From Janthinobacterium sp. BJB426 (GTDB lineage Bacteria; Pseudomonadota; Gammaproteobacteria; Burkholderiales; Burkholderiaceae_D): 64,000 nucleotides of DNA. The DNA is taken from assembly GCF_002735705.1 (NCBI RefSeq), contig NZ_PDZL01000016.1, positions 62,001-126,000 on the forward strand, in the 5' to 3' direction. The notes below the pieces were generated by a model. That model did no database searches. It was not told the DNA's origin and saw only the letters and a program-made list of their open reading frames with translations. Below are positions 52,726 to 62,074 of this stretch, in pieces; within the stretch, counting starts at the first letter, position 1; every line of letters begins with the position of its first letter. Made by a program: the position numbers and the translations under genes.

Positions 52726-52845
52726 AACGCCTGACAAAACCGTAGCGAGCGGAAGGGAGCTGTGGCCGAGAAGCGCAACTGTACGAAGGTACAGTGAGCA
52801 TCGCAGGCCATAGATCACGACGCGCAGTAGGTTTTGACAGCCGTT
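52726..52845 (+). repeat. Dispersed imperfect-palindrome element, copy B
   Basis: 120 bp between convergent psd and lysR. Ends AACGCCTGACAAAACC and GGTTTTGACAGCCGTT pair. The centre is ACTGTAC-GAAG-GTACAGT, where copies A and C have ACCGTAC/GTACGGT: a compensatory C-G to T-A change. The body GTAGCGAGCGGAAGGGAG and GTGGCCGAGAAGCGCAAC is shared with copies A and C. Confidence 0.85.
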
Positions 52846-52846
52846 A

Positions 52847-53752
52847 CTAAACAGGCGCGTCGGTTTGGTACATTTCCTCCATTAGGTCGAGAAACGCGCG
52901 CGTCTTGGCCGGCATCAAGCGCCGGCCGGGAAACACGGCCCAGCCCGTGACCAGCGGAAAACTCCACTCGGGCAGCACGCGCACCAATTCCCCCGTCGCC
53001 ACATACGGCTTGGCAAAGCGGTCTGTGCTGGCCGCAATGCCCACGCCCGTGCAGGCCATACGCACCAGCAATTCCGGCGAATTGGCCAGCAGGCGCACGG
53101 GCAGATCGCGCTCCCACGTCGTCTTGCCGCGGATCAAAGTCCAGTGCACGAGGCCATGCACGGCCCGTGGCAAGCTCAATAAATCGTGGCCATACAAATC
53201 GTCGGGATGCTCGGGCAAGCCGTGCACGCTCGTGTATTGCGGCGAGGCATACAGCGCCAGAGTGCTGAAGGCCACACGGCGCGCGGCCAGGCTGGCGTCA
53301 TCGGGCAAATTACCCATGCGGATGGCCAGGTCGAAATTTTCTTCCAGTAAATCCACCCGGCGCGCCGACAAGTCCAGTTCCAGAGAAATGGCGGGATAGC
53401 GGCGCACGAACTCGGCCAGCACCTGACGCATCAGGGTGTCACCGAAATCGGCCGGCATGGAAATGCGCAGCAAGCCGCTGGGTCCTGCCTGGCGGTGCTG
53501 CGCCAGGGCGCCAGCCGCCTCCGTTTCTTCCACCACCTTGCGCGCATGCTCGAGCAGGCTGGCGCCGAACTCCGTCAGCGCCAGCTTGCGCGTGGTGCGC
53601 AGCAACAGCCGTTCGCCCAATTTCGCTTCCAGCAGCGAGATGCGGCGCGACAAGGTCGACTTGGGCAAGTCCACGCGCACGGCGGCACGACTGAAACTGC
53701 CGCACTCGACGACGCGGGCGAACAGCAGCAAATCTCCGGGATCGATATTCAT
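52847..53752 (-). CDS. LysR-family transcriptional regulator
   Basis: 301 aa. N-terminal winged HTH ([36 protein letters not shown], about 11-46) and a C-terminal effector-binding domain. Divergent from azoR, with a 124-bp intergenic region, and similar regulators commonly control adjacent quinone/azo reductases. No inducer can be predicted. Confidence 0.92.
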   Translation of the reverse strand: MNIDPGDLLLFARVVECGSFSRAAVRVDLPKSTLSRRISLLEAKLGERLLLRTTRKLALTEFGASLLEHARKVVEETEAAGALAQHRQAGPSGLLRISMPADFGDTLMRQVLAEFVRRYPAISLELDLSARRVDLLEENFDLAIRMGNLPDDASLAARRVAFSTLALYASPQYTSVHGLPEHPDDLYGHDLLSLPRAVHGLVHWTLIRGKTTWERDLPVRLLANSPELLVRMACTGVGIAASTDRFAKPYVATGELVRVLPEWSFPLVTGWAVFPGRRLMPAKTRAFLDLMEEMYQTDAPV

Positions 53753-53876
53753 ACGCTACCTTTACGCTCAATTGTTCCATGAGTGGATTAATGTTATCCA
53801 TTTTAACGGCTTCCGCATCAATTTTGGAATTGCTATAGTTCATCCATCGCAAGACACCTCACAACGGAGAAACAAG

Positions 53877-54476
53877 ATGAACATCCTGCAAATCAATTCC
53901 AGCGCCCGCAGCACCGGTTCCGCCTCGACCCGTTTGGCTGACGCCATCGCTAGCCGCGTACAAGCGGCCAACCCCGGCGCCACCCTGGTCCGCCGCGACC
54001 TGGCTGCCGCACCGCACCCCGTGCTCGACGAGCCGACCCTGCAAGCGCTGTTCACGCCAGCGGACAAGCGCACGCCGGAGCAGGCGGCCCGCATCGCCCT
54101 GGACGACGCGCTGATTGCGCAAGTGCAAGCAGCTGACGTGATCGTCATCGGCGCGCCGATGTACAACTTCGGTATCACCGTGCAACTGAAAAGCTGGTTC
54201 GACGCGATTGCCCGCGCCAACGTCACCTTCAAGTACACGGAAAACGGCCCTGTTGGCCTGCTGACCGGCAAGAAAGTCTACGTGGGCCTGTCCCGCGGCG
54301 GCTTGCACCGCGACAGCGCCAACGATAGCCAGGTGCCTTACCTGAACACCATGTTCGGCTTCCTGGGCCTGACCGACGTGCAATACGTGTATTCGGAAGG
54401 CATGGGCATGGGCCCGGAAGCCGTGGCCAAGGCGCAAGCGCAAGCGGACGCCGAGATCAACGCCATCCTGGTGTGA
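53877..54476 (+). CDS. azoR: FMN-dependent NADH-azoreductase
   Basis: Flavodoxin-fold reductase of quinones and azo compounds. 199 aa from the ATG at 53877. [22 protein letters not shown] is the FMN phosphate loop, [41 protein letters not shown] is the conserved central block, and SRGG follows. A TATAGT -10-like box lies 38 bp upstream. Divergent from a LysR gene and followed after 67 bp by a pirin gene; this trio is a typical redox-stress arrangement. Confidence 0.94.
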   Translation: MNILQINSSARSTGSASTRLADAIASRVQAANPGATLVRRDLAAAPHPVLDEPTLQALFTPADKRTPEQAARIALDDALIAQVQAADVIVIGAPMYNFGITVQLKSWFDAIARANVTFKYTENGPVGLLTGKKVYVGLSRGGLHRDSANDSQVPYLNTMFGFLGLTDVQYVYSEGMGMGPEAVAKAQAQADAEINAILV

Positions 54477-54543
54477 TCCCGATGTAATCCCAGCAGTGAA
54501 AGGGGCGGCGCACTGGCGCCGTCCTGGCCTAGAGGAGAAAGCA

Positions 54544-55419
54544 ATGAGCGACATCATCACCGTCAACAAGCCACGCGCCATCGAGCGCGTGATCGCCGGC
54601 CAGGCCGTCATGGATGGCGCCGGCGTGAAGATCAACCGCGTGCTGACGCAGCAGCTGCAGCGCCGTCTCGACCCGTTTTTGATGCTCGACAATTTCGCCA
54701 GCGACAAGCCGAACGACTATATCGCCGGCTTCCCCGAGCATCCGCACCGCGGCTTTGAAACGGTGTCGTACATGATCACGGGGCGCATGCGCCACAAGGA
54801 CAGCGCCGGCCACGAAGGCTTGCTGACCTCGGGCGGCGTGCAATGGATGACGGCCGGCAGCGGCGTGATCCACTCGGAAATGCCGGAGCAGGAAGAAGGC
54901 GTCATGGAAGGTTTTCAGCTGTGGTTGAACCTGCCCGCGCGCGACAAGATGCGCACGCCGTGGTACCGCGATTTCACCAGCAGCGAAATCCCCCGCTACA
55001 CGACGGACGCTGGCGTGGCCGTGCAAGTGATCGCCGGCGAGAGCCATGGCGTGACGGGCGCCGTGCAGCGTGAACTGACGGAACCGTTGTATCTCGATAT
55101 CGACTTGCCGGCCGGCAGCAGTTTCGAGCAGTCCTTGCCGCCAGGCCATAACGCCTTCCTCTACACCTTCCGTGGCGAAGTGCAGGTGGACGGCAAGGCC
55201 GTGCCCGCCTTGCGCATGGCCATCTTCGCCAACACGCCAGGCAGCGACGGCGTGCGCATCGACGCGCCCGAAGGCGGCCGCGTGATCCTCGTCGCCGGCC
55301 AGCCCTTGAACGAGCCCATCGCGCAATATGGCCCGTTTGTCATGAATACCCAGGCGGAAGTATTCCAGGCCGTGCAGGATTTCCGCGAAGGTAAGTTTGG
55401 CGAGACGGCAGTACAGTAA
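54544..55419 (+). CDS. Pirin-family protein
   Basis: Bicupin protein; related members are quercetinases or metal-dependent regulators. 291 aa from the ATG at 54544, with AGAGGAGAAAG upstream. The pirin metal-site motif is in the first cupin: FPEHPHRGFETVSYMITG with the two His, and HSEMPEQEEGVMEGFQLWLNLP. Second cupin at about 170-270. Downstream of azoR, probably in one operon, closed by a strong terminator. Confidence 0.92.
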   Translation: MSDIITVNKPRAIERVIAGQAVMDGAGVKINRVLTQQLQRRLDPFLMLDNFASDKPNDYIAGFPEHPHRGFETVSYMITGRMRHKDSAGHEGLLTSGGVQWMTAGSGVIHSEMPEQEEGVMEGFQLWLNLPARDKMRTPWYRDFTSSEIPRYTTDAGVAVQVIAGESHGVTGAVQRELTEPLYLDIDLPAGSSFEQSLPPGHNAFLYTFRGEVQVDGKAVPALRMAIFANTPGSDGVRIDAPEGGRVILVAGQPLNEPIAQYGPFVMNTQAEVFQAVQDFREGKFGETAVQ

Positions 55420-55436
55420 CATTGTTTGTTCCAGGT

Positions 55437-55472
55437 AAAACCTGCAGCGCCTCCGGGCCTGCAGGTTTTTTT
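55437..55472 (+). terminator. Intrinsic terminator after the pirin gene
   Basis: 11-bp perfect stem (AAAACCTGCAG and complement), 11-nt loop, and a run of seven T overlapping the stem end. Confidence 0.92.
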
Positions 55473-55536
55473 ACGTGCCGACTATGTTGTTGCTTTTCAA
55501 TTACACTGACGGCAACATCATTCCACAAAGCATTCC

Positions 55537-56487
55537 ATGCAGCCGACGCACACCGAACACGACGCCACCCATTTGCACGCCCACCTGAAAGGCGACGCCA
55601 AGCACACCCACTCGTTCGAGGGACGCAGCCAGAGCATCCTCGCGTGGGCGCTGGGCCTGACCCTGTCATTTGCCGGCATCGAGGTGGCGGCCGGCTTCCT
55701 GTCCAATTCGCTGGCCCTGATTTCCGACGCGGGCCACATGGTCACGGACGCGGCAGCGCTGGGCCTGGCACTGCTGGCGCAGCTCATCGCGCGCCGCCCG
55801 CCCTCGCCGCGCCATTCGTTCGGCTTTGGCCGCGCCGAAGCGCTGGCCGCCTTCGTCAACGGCCTGGCCATGCTGTGCGTGGTGGGCTGGATCTGCTATG
55901 AAGCTGCGCTGCGCTTTTCCTCCCCGCAACCCGTCAAGGGCGGCATGGTCTTCATCGTCGCCTTTATCGGCCTGGCGATCAACGTGGTGGTGGCGTGGGT
56001 ATTGTCGAAAGACAAGCAAAGCGTCAACACGCGCGCCGCCCTCGTGCATGTGATGGGCGACTTGCTCGGCTCGGTCGCCGCCATCGTCGCCGGCGCCGTC
56101 ATTTACTTTACGGGCTGGATGCAGATCGACCCGCTGCTGTCCGTGCTGGTCTCCCTGCTGATCCTGAAATCCACGTTCGGCGTGCTGCGCGAGTCGTACC
56201 ACTTCCTGATGGAAGGCGTGCCCATGCATATCGACTACATTCAGGTGGGCGCGGACGTGGAGCAAGTGGACGGCGTGATTGCCGTGCACGACCTGCATGT
56301 GTGGGACATGTCGCCCGGCCAGCCGGCCCTGATCGGCCACGTGGAAATCGAGCACCTCGACCATTGGCCGAAGGTATTGCGGGCGATCAAGAAGATGTTA
56401 TTGAGTAAGCATGGCATCGACCATATTACTCTGCAGCCTGAGACGGCAGCGATGGCGGGGTTGCATCAGGGTGACAAAACCCACTAG
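55537..56487 (+). CDS. Cation diffusion facilitator metal exporter (ZitB/CzcD-like)
   Basis: Exports Zn2+ or related divalent metals in exchange for protons. 316 aa: His-rich N-terminus (HTEHDATHLHAHLKGDAKHTHS), six transmembrane helices, and a C-terminal cytoplasmic domain. The two metal-site motifs are HMVTD in helix 2 (SDAGHMVTDAAA) and HVMGD in helix 5 (LVHVMGDLLGS), the H-x3-D pattern of zinc exporters. ATG at 55537. No metal regulator is adjacent. Confidence 0.93.
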   Translation: MQPTHTEHDATHLHAHLKGDAKHTHSFEGRSQSILAWALGLTLSFAGIEVAAGFLSNSLALISDAGHMVTDAAALGLALLAQLIARRPPSPRHSFGFGRAEALAAFVNGLAMLCVVGWICYEAALRFSSPQPVKGGMVFIVAFIGLAINVVVAWVLSKDKQSVNTRAALVHVMGDLLGSVAAIVAGAVIYFTGWMQIDPLLSVLVSLLILKSTFGVLRESYHFLMEGVPMHIDYIQVGADVEQVDGVIAVHDLHVWDMSPGQPALIGHVEIEHLDHWPKVLRAIKKMLLSKHGIDHITLQPETAAMAGLHQGDKTH

Positions 56488-56494
56488 CAAGGAC

Positions 56495-56560
56495 TGGGGT
56501 CAGACCCCCGGCCACGTTAGCGCAGAGCTCTGCGTTAGCGAGCTTGAGGGTCTGACCCCA
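56495..56560. repeat. 66-bp palindromic element with 13-bp inverted ends
   Basis: TGGGGTCAGACCC (56495-56507) and its exact complement GGGTCTGACCCCA (56548-56560) enclose a 14-bp perfect centre CGCAGAGCTCTGCG with TTAGCG flanks. It lies between convergent CDF and relA genes. Without a T-run it is not a classical terminator; it resembles the small intergenic palindromes of the window. Confidence 0.65.
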
Positions 56561-56567
56561 AGATACA

Positions 56568-58820
56568 CTAACTTCTGCGTGCCTCTAACACGCCACTGAC
56601 ATCCTTGATCACATTCAGCGCCTTCAACAACTGCGCCGTCGAGCTGATCTCGGCCGTAAAGGTCATGCGGGCCTGGCCCTTGGCGCTTTGGGTGTTGACG
56701 CCAATCACGTTGATCTTTTCGCGCGAAAAGATTTCGGAGATGTCGCGCAGCAAGCCCTGGCGGTCGCCGGCCAGGATGAAGATATCGACCGGATACACGG
56801 TGTCGTGCCCGCCCGTGCTGCCCCATTCCGTGAAGATCACCCGTTCGGGCGACTTGGCGCGCATTTCCTCGAAGTTTTTACACGTGGCGCGGTGGATCGA
56901 CACACCCTTGCCGCGCGTCACAAAACCGACGATGCTGTCCGGCGGCGCCGGCTTGCAGCACTTGGCCAGCACCGTCATCAAGCCTTCGGTGCCCACCACC
57001 AGCACACCCGACTTGGCGCCCTGCTCCACGCTGGATGCGCGGCTCTTGCCCACCAGCACGGCGTCTTCCGGCACTACCACTTCGCCATTGTCGTGCAGCG
57101 CCTGCTCCACGTGGCGCAGGCTGAACTCATCCTTGCCGACCGACAGGAACAGCTCGTCGACTTTCGCAAAGCCCAGCTTTTGCGCCAGCGCTTCGAGGTT
57201 GACGGCTGTCTTGCCTTCGCGCTGCAAGGACTTTTCCACCAGCGCGCGGCCATGGGCCAGGGTTTCCTGCATGTCGATGGCATGGAACCAGGCACGAATT
57301 TTCGAGCGCGTGCGCGTGCTGACGGCGTAGCCGGCGCTGAGCCAGTCGCGCGACGGCCCGGCCGTGCCCGGTGCGCCCTTGGCCGTGATGATTTCGCAGG
57401 TCTGGCCGTTTTTCAGTTGCGTATTCAGGGGCACCATGATGCCGTCGACCTTGGCGCCGCGGCAGCGGTGGCCCACGTCCGTGTGCAGGTGATACGCAAA
57501 ATCGACGGGCGTGGCGCCCACGGGCAATTCCAGCACGCGCGCTTGCGGCGTCATGACGAAGATGCGGTCGTCCAGGGTGGCCGATTTGAGTTTTTCCACC
57601 CATTCGCGCTGGATTTCTTCCTGGCCCACGACGGCGTCGGCCACTTCCGTTTTCCAGGCCAGCAACTGGCGCAGCCAGGCGATCTTTTCGTCGTATTTCT
57701 GGCCGGCAAAATTCGAACCGCCCTCTTCCTTGTAGCGCCAGTGCGCAGCCACGCCGTATTCGGCAAAGCTGTGCATTTCATTCGTGCGGATTTGCACTTC
57801 CAGCGGCCGGCCATCCTCGGCCGTCACCACCGTGTGCAGCGACTGGTAACCGTTCGGTTTCGGCCGCGAAATGTAATCGTCGAATTCTTTCGGGATGGGG
57901 GTCCAGATATTGTGGACCACGCCCAGTACCGTGTAGCAAGTTTTCACGTCGGCAACGATGACGCGGAAGGCGCGCACATCGTACAGGGCCGTGAAATCGA
58001 GTTCCTTGCCGCGCATCTTGTTCCAGATGCTGTAAATGTGTTTCGGGCGGCCAAATACTTCCGCCTGGATACCGGCCGAAGCCAGTTCCGTCTGCAGGCG
58101 CAAAATCGCCGAGGAAACAAAGCCCTCGCGCATCATGCGCTTTTCTTCCAGCATCTTGGCGATGCGTTTATACGCTTCCGGCTCGATGAAGCGGAACGAC
58201 AAGTCTTCCAGCTCCCACTTCAGCTGCCAGATGCCGAGGCGGTTGGCCAGCGGTGCGTACAGGTCCAGGGTTTCCTTGCCGTACTCGCGCGTCATTTCAT
58301 TGAACAGTTTTAGTTCGGCAAAGTAACGCAAGGTCGTCACGCAAGAAGCCAGGCGCACCAGCACGACACGCATGTCGGAAGCCATCGCCAGCAACATCTT
58401 GCGCAAGGTTTCCACCTGGGCCACGGCTTGCTGCGCCGCATTCTTGCCGCGCCCGCCAGCGCTGCCGTGCTGCGCCTGGGTCAGCGCGCGCAAGCGGATC
58501 AGCTGGCGCACGCCTGTTGCCAGGTCGCACACCTGCTTGCCGAAGCGGGGCTCGATATCGGCCGCCGTATCCGGCTCCAGCAGGGTCAGCTCGAACATCA
58601 GGCCGGCGATGCGCGTTTCCGCATCGCTGCGCAGGAAAGCCAGCGTGGTGGCCACGCCGACGGCGAAGTCCAGCGCGGAGCGGCCGGCAAAGGTCAGCTT
58701 GTCGCCATATGCTTCGGTGGCATACGCGAACGCGTCCAGCACGCGCGCGCTGTCCGGCGCGCTCAAGCCCTCTACCAGTTGTTCCGAGGTGACGCTATTC
58801 GGGGCCGAGATGGAAACCAT
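56568..58820 (-). CDS. relA: GTP pyrophosphokinase RelA
   Basis: Ribosome-associated (p)ppGpp synthetase of the stringent response. 750 aa. The N-terminal hydrolase domain has lost its His-Asp metal motif (the region reads FELTLLEPDTAADIE), as in monofunctional RelA rather than SpoT. Synthetase domain with GRPKHIYSIWNKMRGKELDFTALYDVRAFRV and KPNGYQSLHTVV; TGS domain (RIFVMTPQARVLELPVGATPVDFAYHLHTD); C-terminal helical, zinc-finger-like and ACT domains. ridA is 39 bp upstream on the same strand. Confidence 0.94.
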   Translation of the reverse strand: MVSISAPNSVTSEQLVEGLSAPDSARVLDAFAYATEAYGDKLTFAGRSALDFAVGVATTLAFLRSDAETRIAGLMFELTLLEPDTAADIEPRFGKQVCDLATGVRQLIRLRALTQAQHGSAGGRGKNAAQQAVAQVETLRKMLLAMASDMRVVLVRLASCVTTLRYFAELKLFNEMTREYGKETLDLYAPLANRLGIWQLKWELEDLSFRFIEPEAYKRIAKMLEEKRMMREGFVSSAILRLQTELASAGIQAEVFGRPKHIYSIWNKMRGKELDFTALYDVRAFRVIVADVKTCYTVLGVVHNIWTPIPKEFDDYISRPKPNGYQSLHTVVTAEDGRPLEVQIRTNEMHSFAEYGVAAHWRYKEEGGSNFAGQKYDEKIAWLRQLLAWKTEVADAVVGQEEIQREWVEKLKSATLDDRIFVMTPQARVLELPVGATPVDFAYHLHTDVGHRCRGAKVDGIMVPLNTQLKNGQTCEIITAKGAPGTAGPSRDWLSAGYAVSTRTRSKIRAWFHAIDMQETLAHGRALVEKSLQREGKTAVNLEALAQKLGFAKVDELFLSVGKDEFSLRHVEQALHDNGEVVVPEDAVLVGKSRASSVEQGAKSGVLVVGTEGLMTVLAKCCKPAPPDSIVGFVTRGKGVSIHRATCKNFEEMRAKSPERVIFTEWGSTGGHDTVYPVDIFILAGDRQGLLRDISEIFSREKINVIGVNTQSAKGQARMTFTAEISSTAQLLKALNVIKDVSGVLEARRS

Positions 58821-58859
58821 GTGATACCTTTAAACTTAATAACCCAACAACTTGATGAC

Positions 58860-59210
58860 TTAACGCTCTGCAGCGATGATGACGATTTCCACCAGGCAAG
58901 CCGGATTGGCCAGCTTCGCTTCCACCGTGGCGCGCGGCGGCGTGTGGCTTGACGCGACCCAGTCGTCCCACACTTCATTCATGCCGGGAAAATCCTTCAT
59001 GTCGGCGATGTAGATCTGGCACGACAGGATGCAAGTCTTGTCGCTGCCCGCTTCCATCAGCAAACGGTCGACGTGGCCGAGCACTTCGCGCGTCTGGCCG
59101 ACGATGCCTTGCGTGGTGTCTTCGGCGATCTGGCCAGCCAGGTAGATGGTGTTGTTGTGAATGGCTACTTCGGAGAGGCGTTTGCCTACGTGCAGTCGTG
59201 TAATTTCCAT
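58860..59210 (-). CDS. RidA-family enamine/imine deaminase
   Basis: Speeds hydrolysis of reactive enamines and imines made by PLP enzymes. 116 aa, standard length; MEITRLHVGKRLSEVAIHNN to the C-terminal PRATVEAKLANPACLVEIVIIA with the conserved active-site Arg (PPRATVEA). In the relA-ridA-hydrolase minus-strand cluster; 39 bp to relA. Confidence 0.92.
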   Translation of the reverse strand: MEITRLHVGKRLSEVAIHNNTIYLAGQIAEDTTQGIVGQTREVLGHVDRLLMEAGSDKTCILSCQIYIADMKDFPGMNEVWDDWVASSHTPPRATVEAKLANPACLVEIVIIAAER

Positions 59211-59256
59211 GCTTCTTCTTTCGGTTGTTTCAAAATCTGTACAGCGTTACTGATTA

Positions 59257-60138
59257 TTACTTGCCCAGCAAAAACTTGCGCGCGATGGCGATCTGGTCGT
59301 CGTGCACGAAAGTGGGCGCATGGCCTACGCCGGCGATTTCCACCAGCTCAGCCTTCGGGCCGCGGCCCAGCATGCGCGTGGCCGTTTCATGCGACAGCAA
59401 ATCGGATTCCGAGCCGCGCACCAGCAAGGTGGGGCAGCGTACGGCATCATACGCGGCCCACAGCATGGCTTCATCGCTGGCCGCCGATTCCGGCGTGGCC
59501 GAGCGGAACGGCATGGCCAGTCCCATATCATAGTGGCGGCGCCAGTGGCCATCCTTATCCTGGCGCAACACATCCACCGCCAGTTTATGCCATTCCGCGT
59601 CCGTGTGCGGGCCGAAGCTGGCGGACACGTCGCGCACAAACCTGGCGCCCTGCTCGAAGGTTTCGAAACGCAGGTCCTGGCCGATGTAGTCGCCGATGCG
59701 CTGCAAGGCTTCGGGCGCCAGCGTCGGGCCGATATCGTTCAGCACTAGCTTGCTGATCGGGCTGTTGGGCAATGATGCCAGGCCCAGGCCGATCAAGCCG
59801 CCCATCGAGGTGCCGAACCAGTCCACCGTCTGGCGCTCGCCGTTGGCCAGCACGCGCGCCAGCAGGGTCACCATGTCGCTCACATATTGCGGTACGCGGT
59901 AAAACTGCGGGTTGGCCAGCCAGCCCGAGCGCCCACGCCCCACCACGTCGGGGCAGATCACGCGGTAATCGCTGGCCATAGCGCGCGCCAGGTTGTCGAA
60001 GTCGTCCGCCACGCGCGTCACGCCGTGGGCGCAGACGAGCACGTTCGGATTATCGGCCGCGCCCCACTCTTTATACGACATGGTGTGCAAGCCTGCGGGG
60101 GAGATACATTGCACTGACTTGATGCTCGCTTCGATCAT
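59257..60138 (-). CDS. Alpha/beta-hydrolase fold protein
   Basis: 293 aa. HGVTRVADDFDNLARAM holds the oxyanion-hole region, the nucleophile elbow is GTSMGG (residues about 109-114), a late GSESDLLS carries the acid Asp and AGVGHAPTF the catalytic His. Probably an esterase or C-C hydrolase; substrate unknown. ATG at 60138. It is transcribed towards ridA (46 bp gap) and relA, possibly as one operon. Confidence 0.88.
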   Translation of the reverse strand: MIEASIKSVQCISPAGLHTMSYKEWGAADNPNVLVCAHGVTRVADDFDNLARAMASDYRVICPDVVGRGRSGWLANPQFYRVPQYVSDMVTLLARVLANGERQTVDWFGTSMGGLIGLGLASLPNSPISKLVLNDIGPTLAPEALQRIGDYIGQDLRFETFEQGARFVRDVSASFGPHTDAEWHKLAVDVLRQDKDGHWRRHYDMGLAMPFRSATPESAASDEAMLWAAYDAVRCPTLLVRGSESDLLSHETATRMLGRGPKAELVEIAGVGHAPTFVHDDQIAIARKFLLGK

Positions 60139-60150
60139 GCGATTCCTTAT

Positions 60151-60273
60151 AACACCGGAGAAAACCTACTGCGCGTCGGTGTTTGCGGCCTGCGATGCTC
60201 ACCGTACTTAAGTACGGTTGCGCTTCTCGGCCACAACTCCCTTCCGCTCGCTACGGTTTTATCCGGCGTCGTT
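60151..60273 (-). repeat. Dispersed imperfect-palindrome element, copy C
   Basis: 123 bp in inverted orientation relative to copies A and B. In its own direction it begins AACGACGCCGGATAAAACC and ends GGTTTTCTCCGGTGTT; the arms pair although their sequence differs from copy A. Centre ACCGTAC-TTAA-GTACGGT. Lies between divergent hydrolase and dctA genes. Confidence 0.85.
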
Positions 60274-60284
60274 ATTTGGTAGTA

Positions 60285-60314
60285 AAAAATAAAGAAACCG
60301 GCGATTTGCCGGTT
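60285..60314 (-). terminator. Orphan minus-strand intrinsic terminator upstream of dctA
   Basis: AACCGGC, 5-nt loop, GCCGGTT; in the minus direction followed by TCTTTATTTTTTACT. No annotated minus-strand gene lies upstream of it (60315-60523 is otherwise empty), so it may end a small RNA or attenuate the hydrolase transcript. A weak TTGGAG-17 bp-TACACT pair on the minus strand could be its promoter. The rest of the 385-bp gap is copy C plus the dctA leader. Confidence 0.6.
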
Positions 60315-60523
60315 GCCTCGCGCGCGACGCTACGGCAGTGTAGCGCAGCGCGGGCAATGCTCCAAGCACACGCCTGAAATGCTGCGCCGCAGCACAGTGC
60401 CGGCACGTTCGCCATGGCGCAATACCCGATATAGCGAAAATGCATATCTGCGGTTATCCACAATTGAGCCGGCCTGGCAATGGGCGGATGATCGCAGCAT
60501 CAACCCGCAAGAGGAGACCACTC

Positions 60524-61825
60524 GTGAAAAAACCATTCTATAAAATCCTGTACGTCCAGGTGCTGTTCGCCATCGTCGCTGGCGTACTGCTGGGGGTGTT
60601 CTACCCCTCGAACGCCGTCGACATGAAACCGCTGGGCGACGGCTTTATCAAACTGATCAAGATGATCATCGCCCCGGTGATCTTCTGTACCGTGGTCTCC
60701 GGCATCGCCGGCATGCAGGACGTGAAGAAAATCGGCCGCGTGGGCGGCAAGGCGCTGCTGTACTTCGAAGTGGTCTCCACCTTCGCGCTGGCCATCGGCT
60801 TGCTGGTGGCTAACATCCTCAAACCGGGCGCCGGCTTCAACGCCGATCCGGCCCACCTCGATGCCAAGTCCATCGCGCAATACACGCACGCCGAAGGCTT
60901 GACCACCGTCGACTTCCTGATGAATATCATCCCGAAGACCTTCGTCGACGCCTTCGCCAAGGGCGACATCCTGCAAGTACTGTTGATCGCCATCCTGTTC
61001 GGCTTTTCGCTGTCCCTGCTGGGCGAGCGCGGCCGTCCGGTCACCAAGCTGATCGACGAACTGTCGCATGCCATCTTCGGCATGGTCAACATCATCATGA
61101 AAGTCGCTCCCATCGGCGCATTCGGTGCGATGGCCTTTACCATCGGTAAATACGGTCTGGCTTCGCTGATCCCGCTGGCGAAACTGATGGGTTCGTTCTA
61201 CCTGACCTGCTTCCTGTTCGTCTTCGTCGTGCTGGGCCTGATCGCCAAGTACACGGGCTTCTCCATCGGCCGCTTCTTGCTGTACATCAAGGAAGAACTG
61301 CTGATCGTGCTCGGTACCAGCTCGTCGGAATCGGCCCTGCCGGCCCTGATGAAAAAACTCGAGCGCCTGGGTTGCTCCAAACCAGTCGTCGGCCTGGTCG
61401 TGCCTACCGGCTACTCGTTCAACCTGGACGGCACCAACATCTACATGACAATGGCGGCCCTGTTCGTTGCGCAAGCCACGAACACGGAACTGACGATCTG
61501 GCAGGAACTGACCATCCTGGGCGTGGCGATGCTGACCTCGAAAGGCGCATCCGGCATCACGGGCGCCGGCTTCATCACCCTGGCTGCCACCCTGGCCGTG
61601 GTGCCGACGATTCCCGTGGCCGGCATGGCGCTGATCCTCGGTATCGACCGCTTCATGAGCGAATGCCGCGCGCTGACCAATTTTGTGGGCAACGGCGTGG
61701 CCACCATCGTCGTGTCGAAATGGGAAAAAGAACTGGACATGGACAAGCTGCATAGCGAGCTGGCCCATCCAACCCACCCGACCGACGACGCCTACATTGC
61801 ACCGACCGTGAATATCGTCAAGTAA
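60524..61825 (+). CDS. dctA: C4-dicarboxylate transport protein DctA
   Basis: Proton-coupled uptake of succinate, fumarate and malate (DAACS family). 433 aa from the GTG at 60524, which has GAGGAGA eight bases upstream; the frame continues upstream to 60440 but without family similarity. Conserved: [19 protein letters not shown], the Ser-rich re-entrant loop [14 protein letters not shown], and [16 protein letters not shown] with the NLDGT-type cation/substrate site. Monocistronic; strong terminator follows. Confidence 0.95.
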   Translation: MKKPFYKILYVQVLFAIVAGVLLGVFYPSNAVDMKPLGDGFIKLIKMIIAPVIFCTVVSGIAGMQDVKKIGRVGGKALLYFEVVSTFALAIGLLVANILKPGAGFNADPAHLDAKSIAQYTHAEGLTTVDFLMNIIPKTFVDAFAKGDILQVLLIAILFGFSLSLLGERGRPVTKLIDELSHAIFGMVNIIMKVAPIGAFGAMAFTIGKYGLASLIPLAKLMGSFYLTCFLFVFVVLGLIAKYTGFSIGRFLLYIKEELLIVLGTSSSESALPALMKKLERLGCSKPVVGLVVPTGYSFNLDGTNIYMTMAALFVAQATNTELTIWQELTILGVAMLTSKGASGITGAGFITLAATLAVVPTIPVAGMALILGIDRFMSECRALTNFVGNGVATIVVSKWEKELDMDKLHSELAHPTHPTDDAYIAPTVNIVK

Positions 61826-61854
61826 GCAATACCTTACAGCGAGACATCCTCCTG

Positions 61855-61888
61855 AAAAGCCCCGCAGATCACTCTGCGGGGCTTTTTT
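61855..61888 (+). terminator. Intrinsic terminator of dctA
   Basis: 13-bp perfect stem AAAAGCCCCGCAG and complement, 6-nt loop, T-run. The left A-run also gives minus-strand activity. Confidence 0.93.
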
Positions 61889-62074
61889 CATGCGCCAGAC
61901 TGTTGTCAGCATCATCAACAAATAGTAAATCATGTATCAATATTTACTAGGATGATCAATAAATGAAAAACCATTACAGTACTGTCACCTGTTCGCCACC
62001 TGGCTCGCGCATAATGACATTGCGTTAATGCAAGCCTGACACCGAACCATCCTCACTTTTGAATGGAGTACGTC

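Noticed and set aside
46329-60273. Copies A-C as flanks of one large mobile island
   Set aside because: Copies are in mixed orientation and the genes between them (psd, azoR, relA and others) are ordinary chromosomal genes with normal composition.
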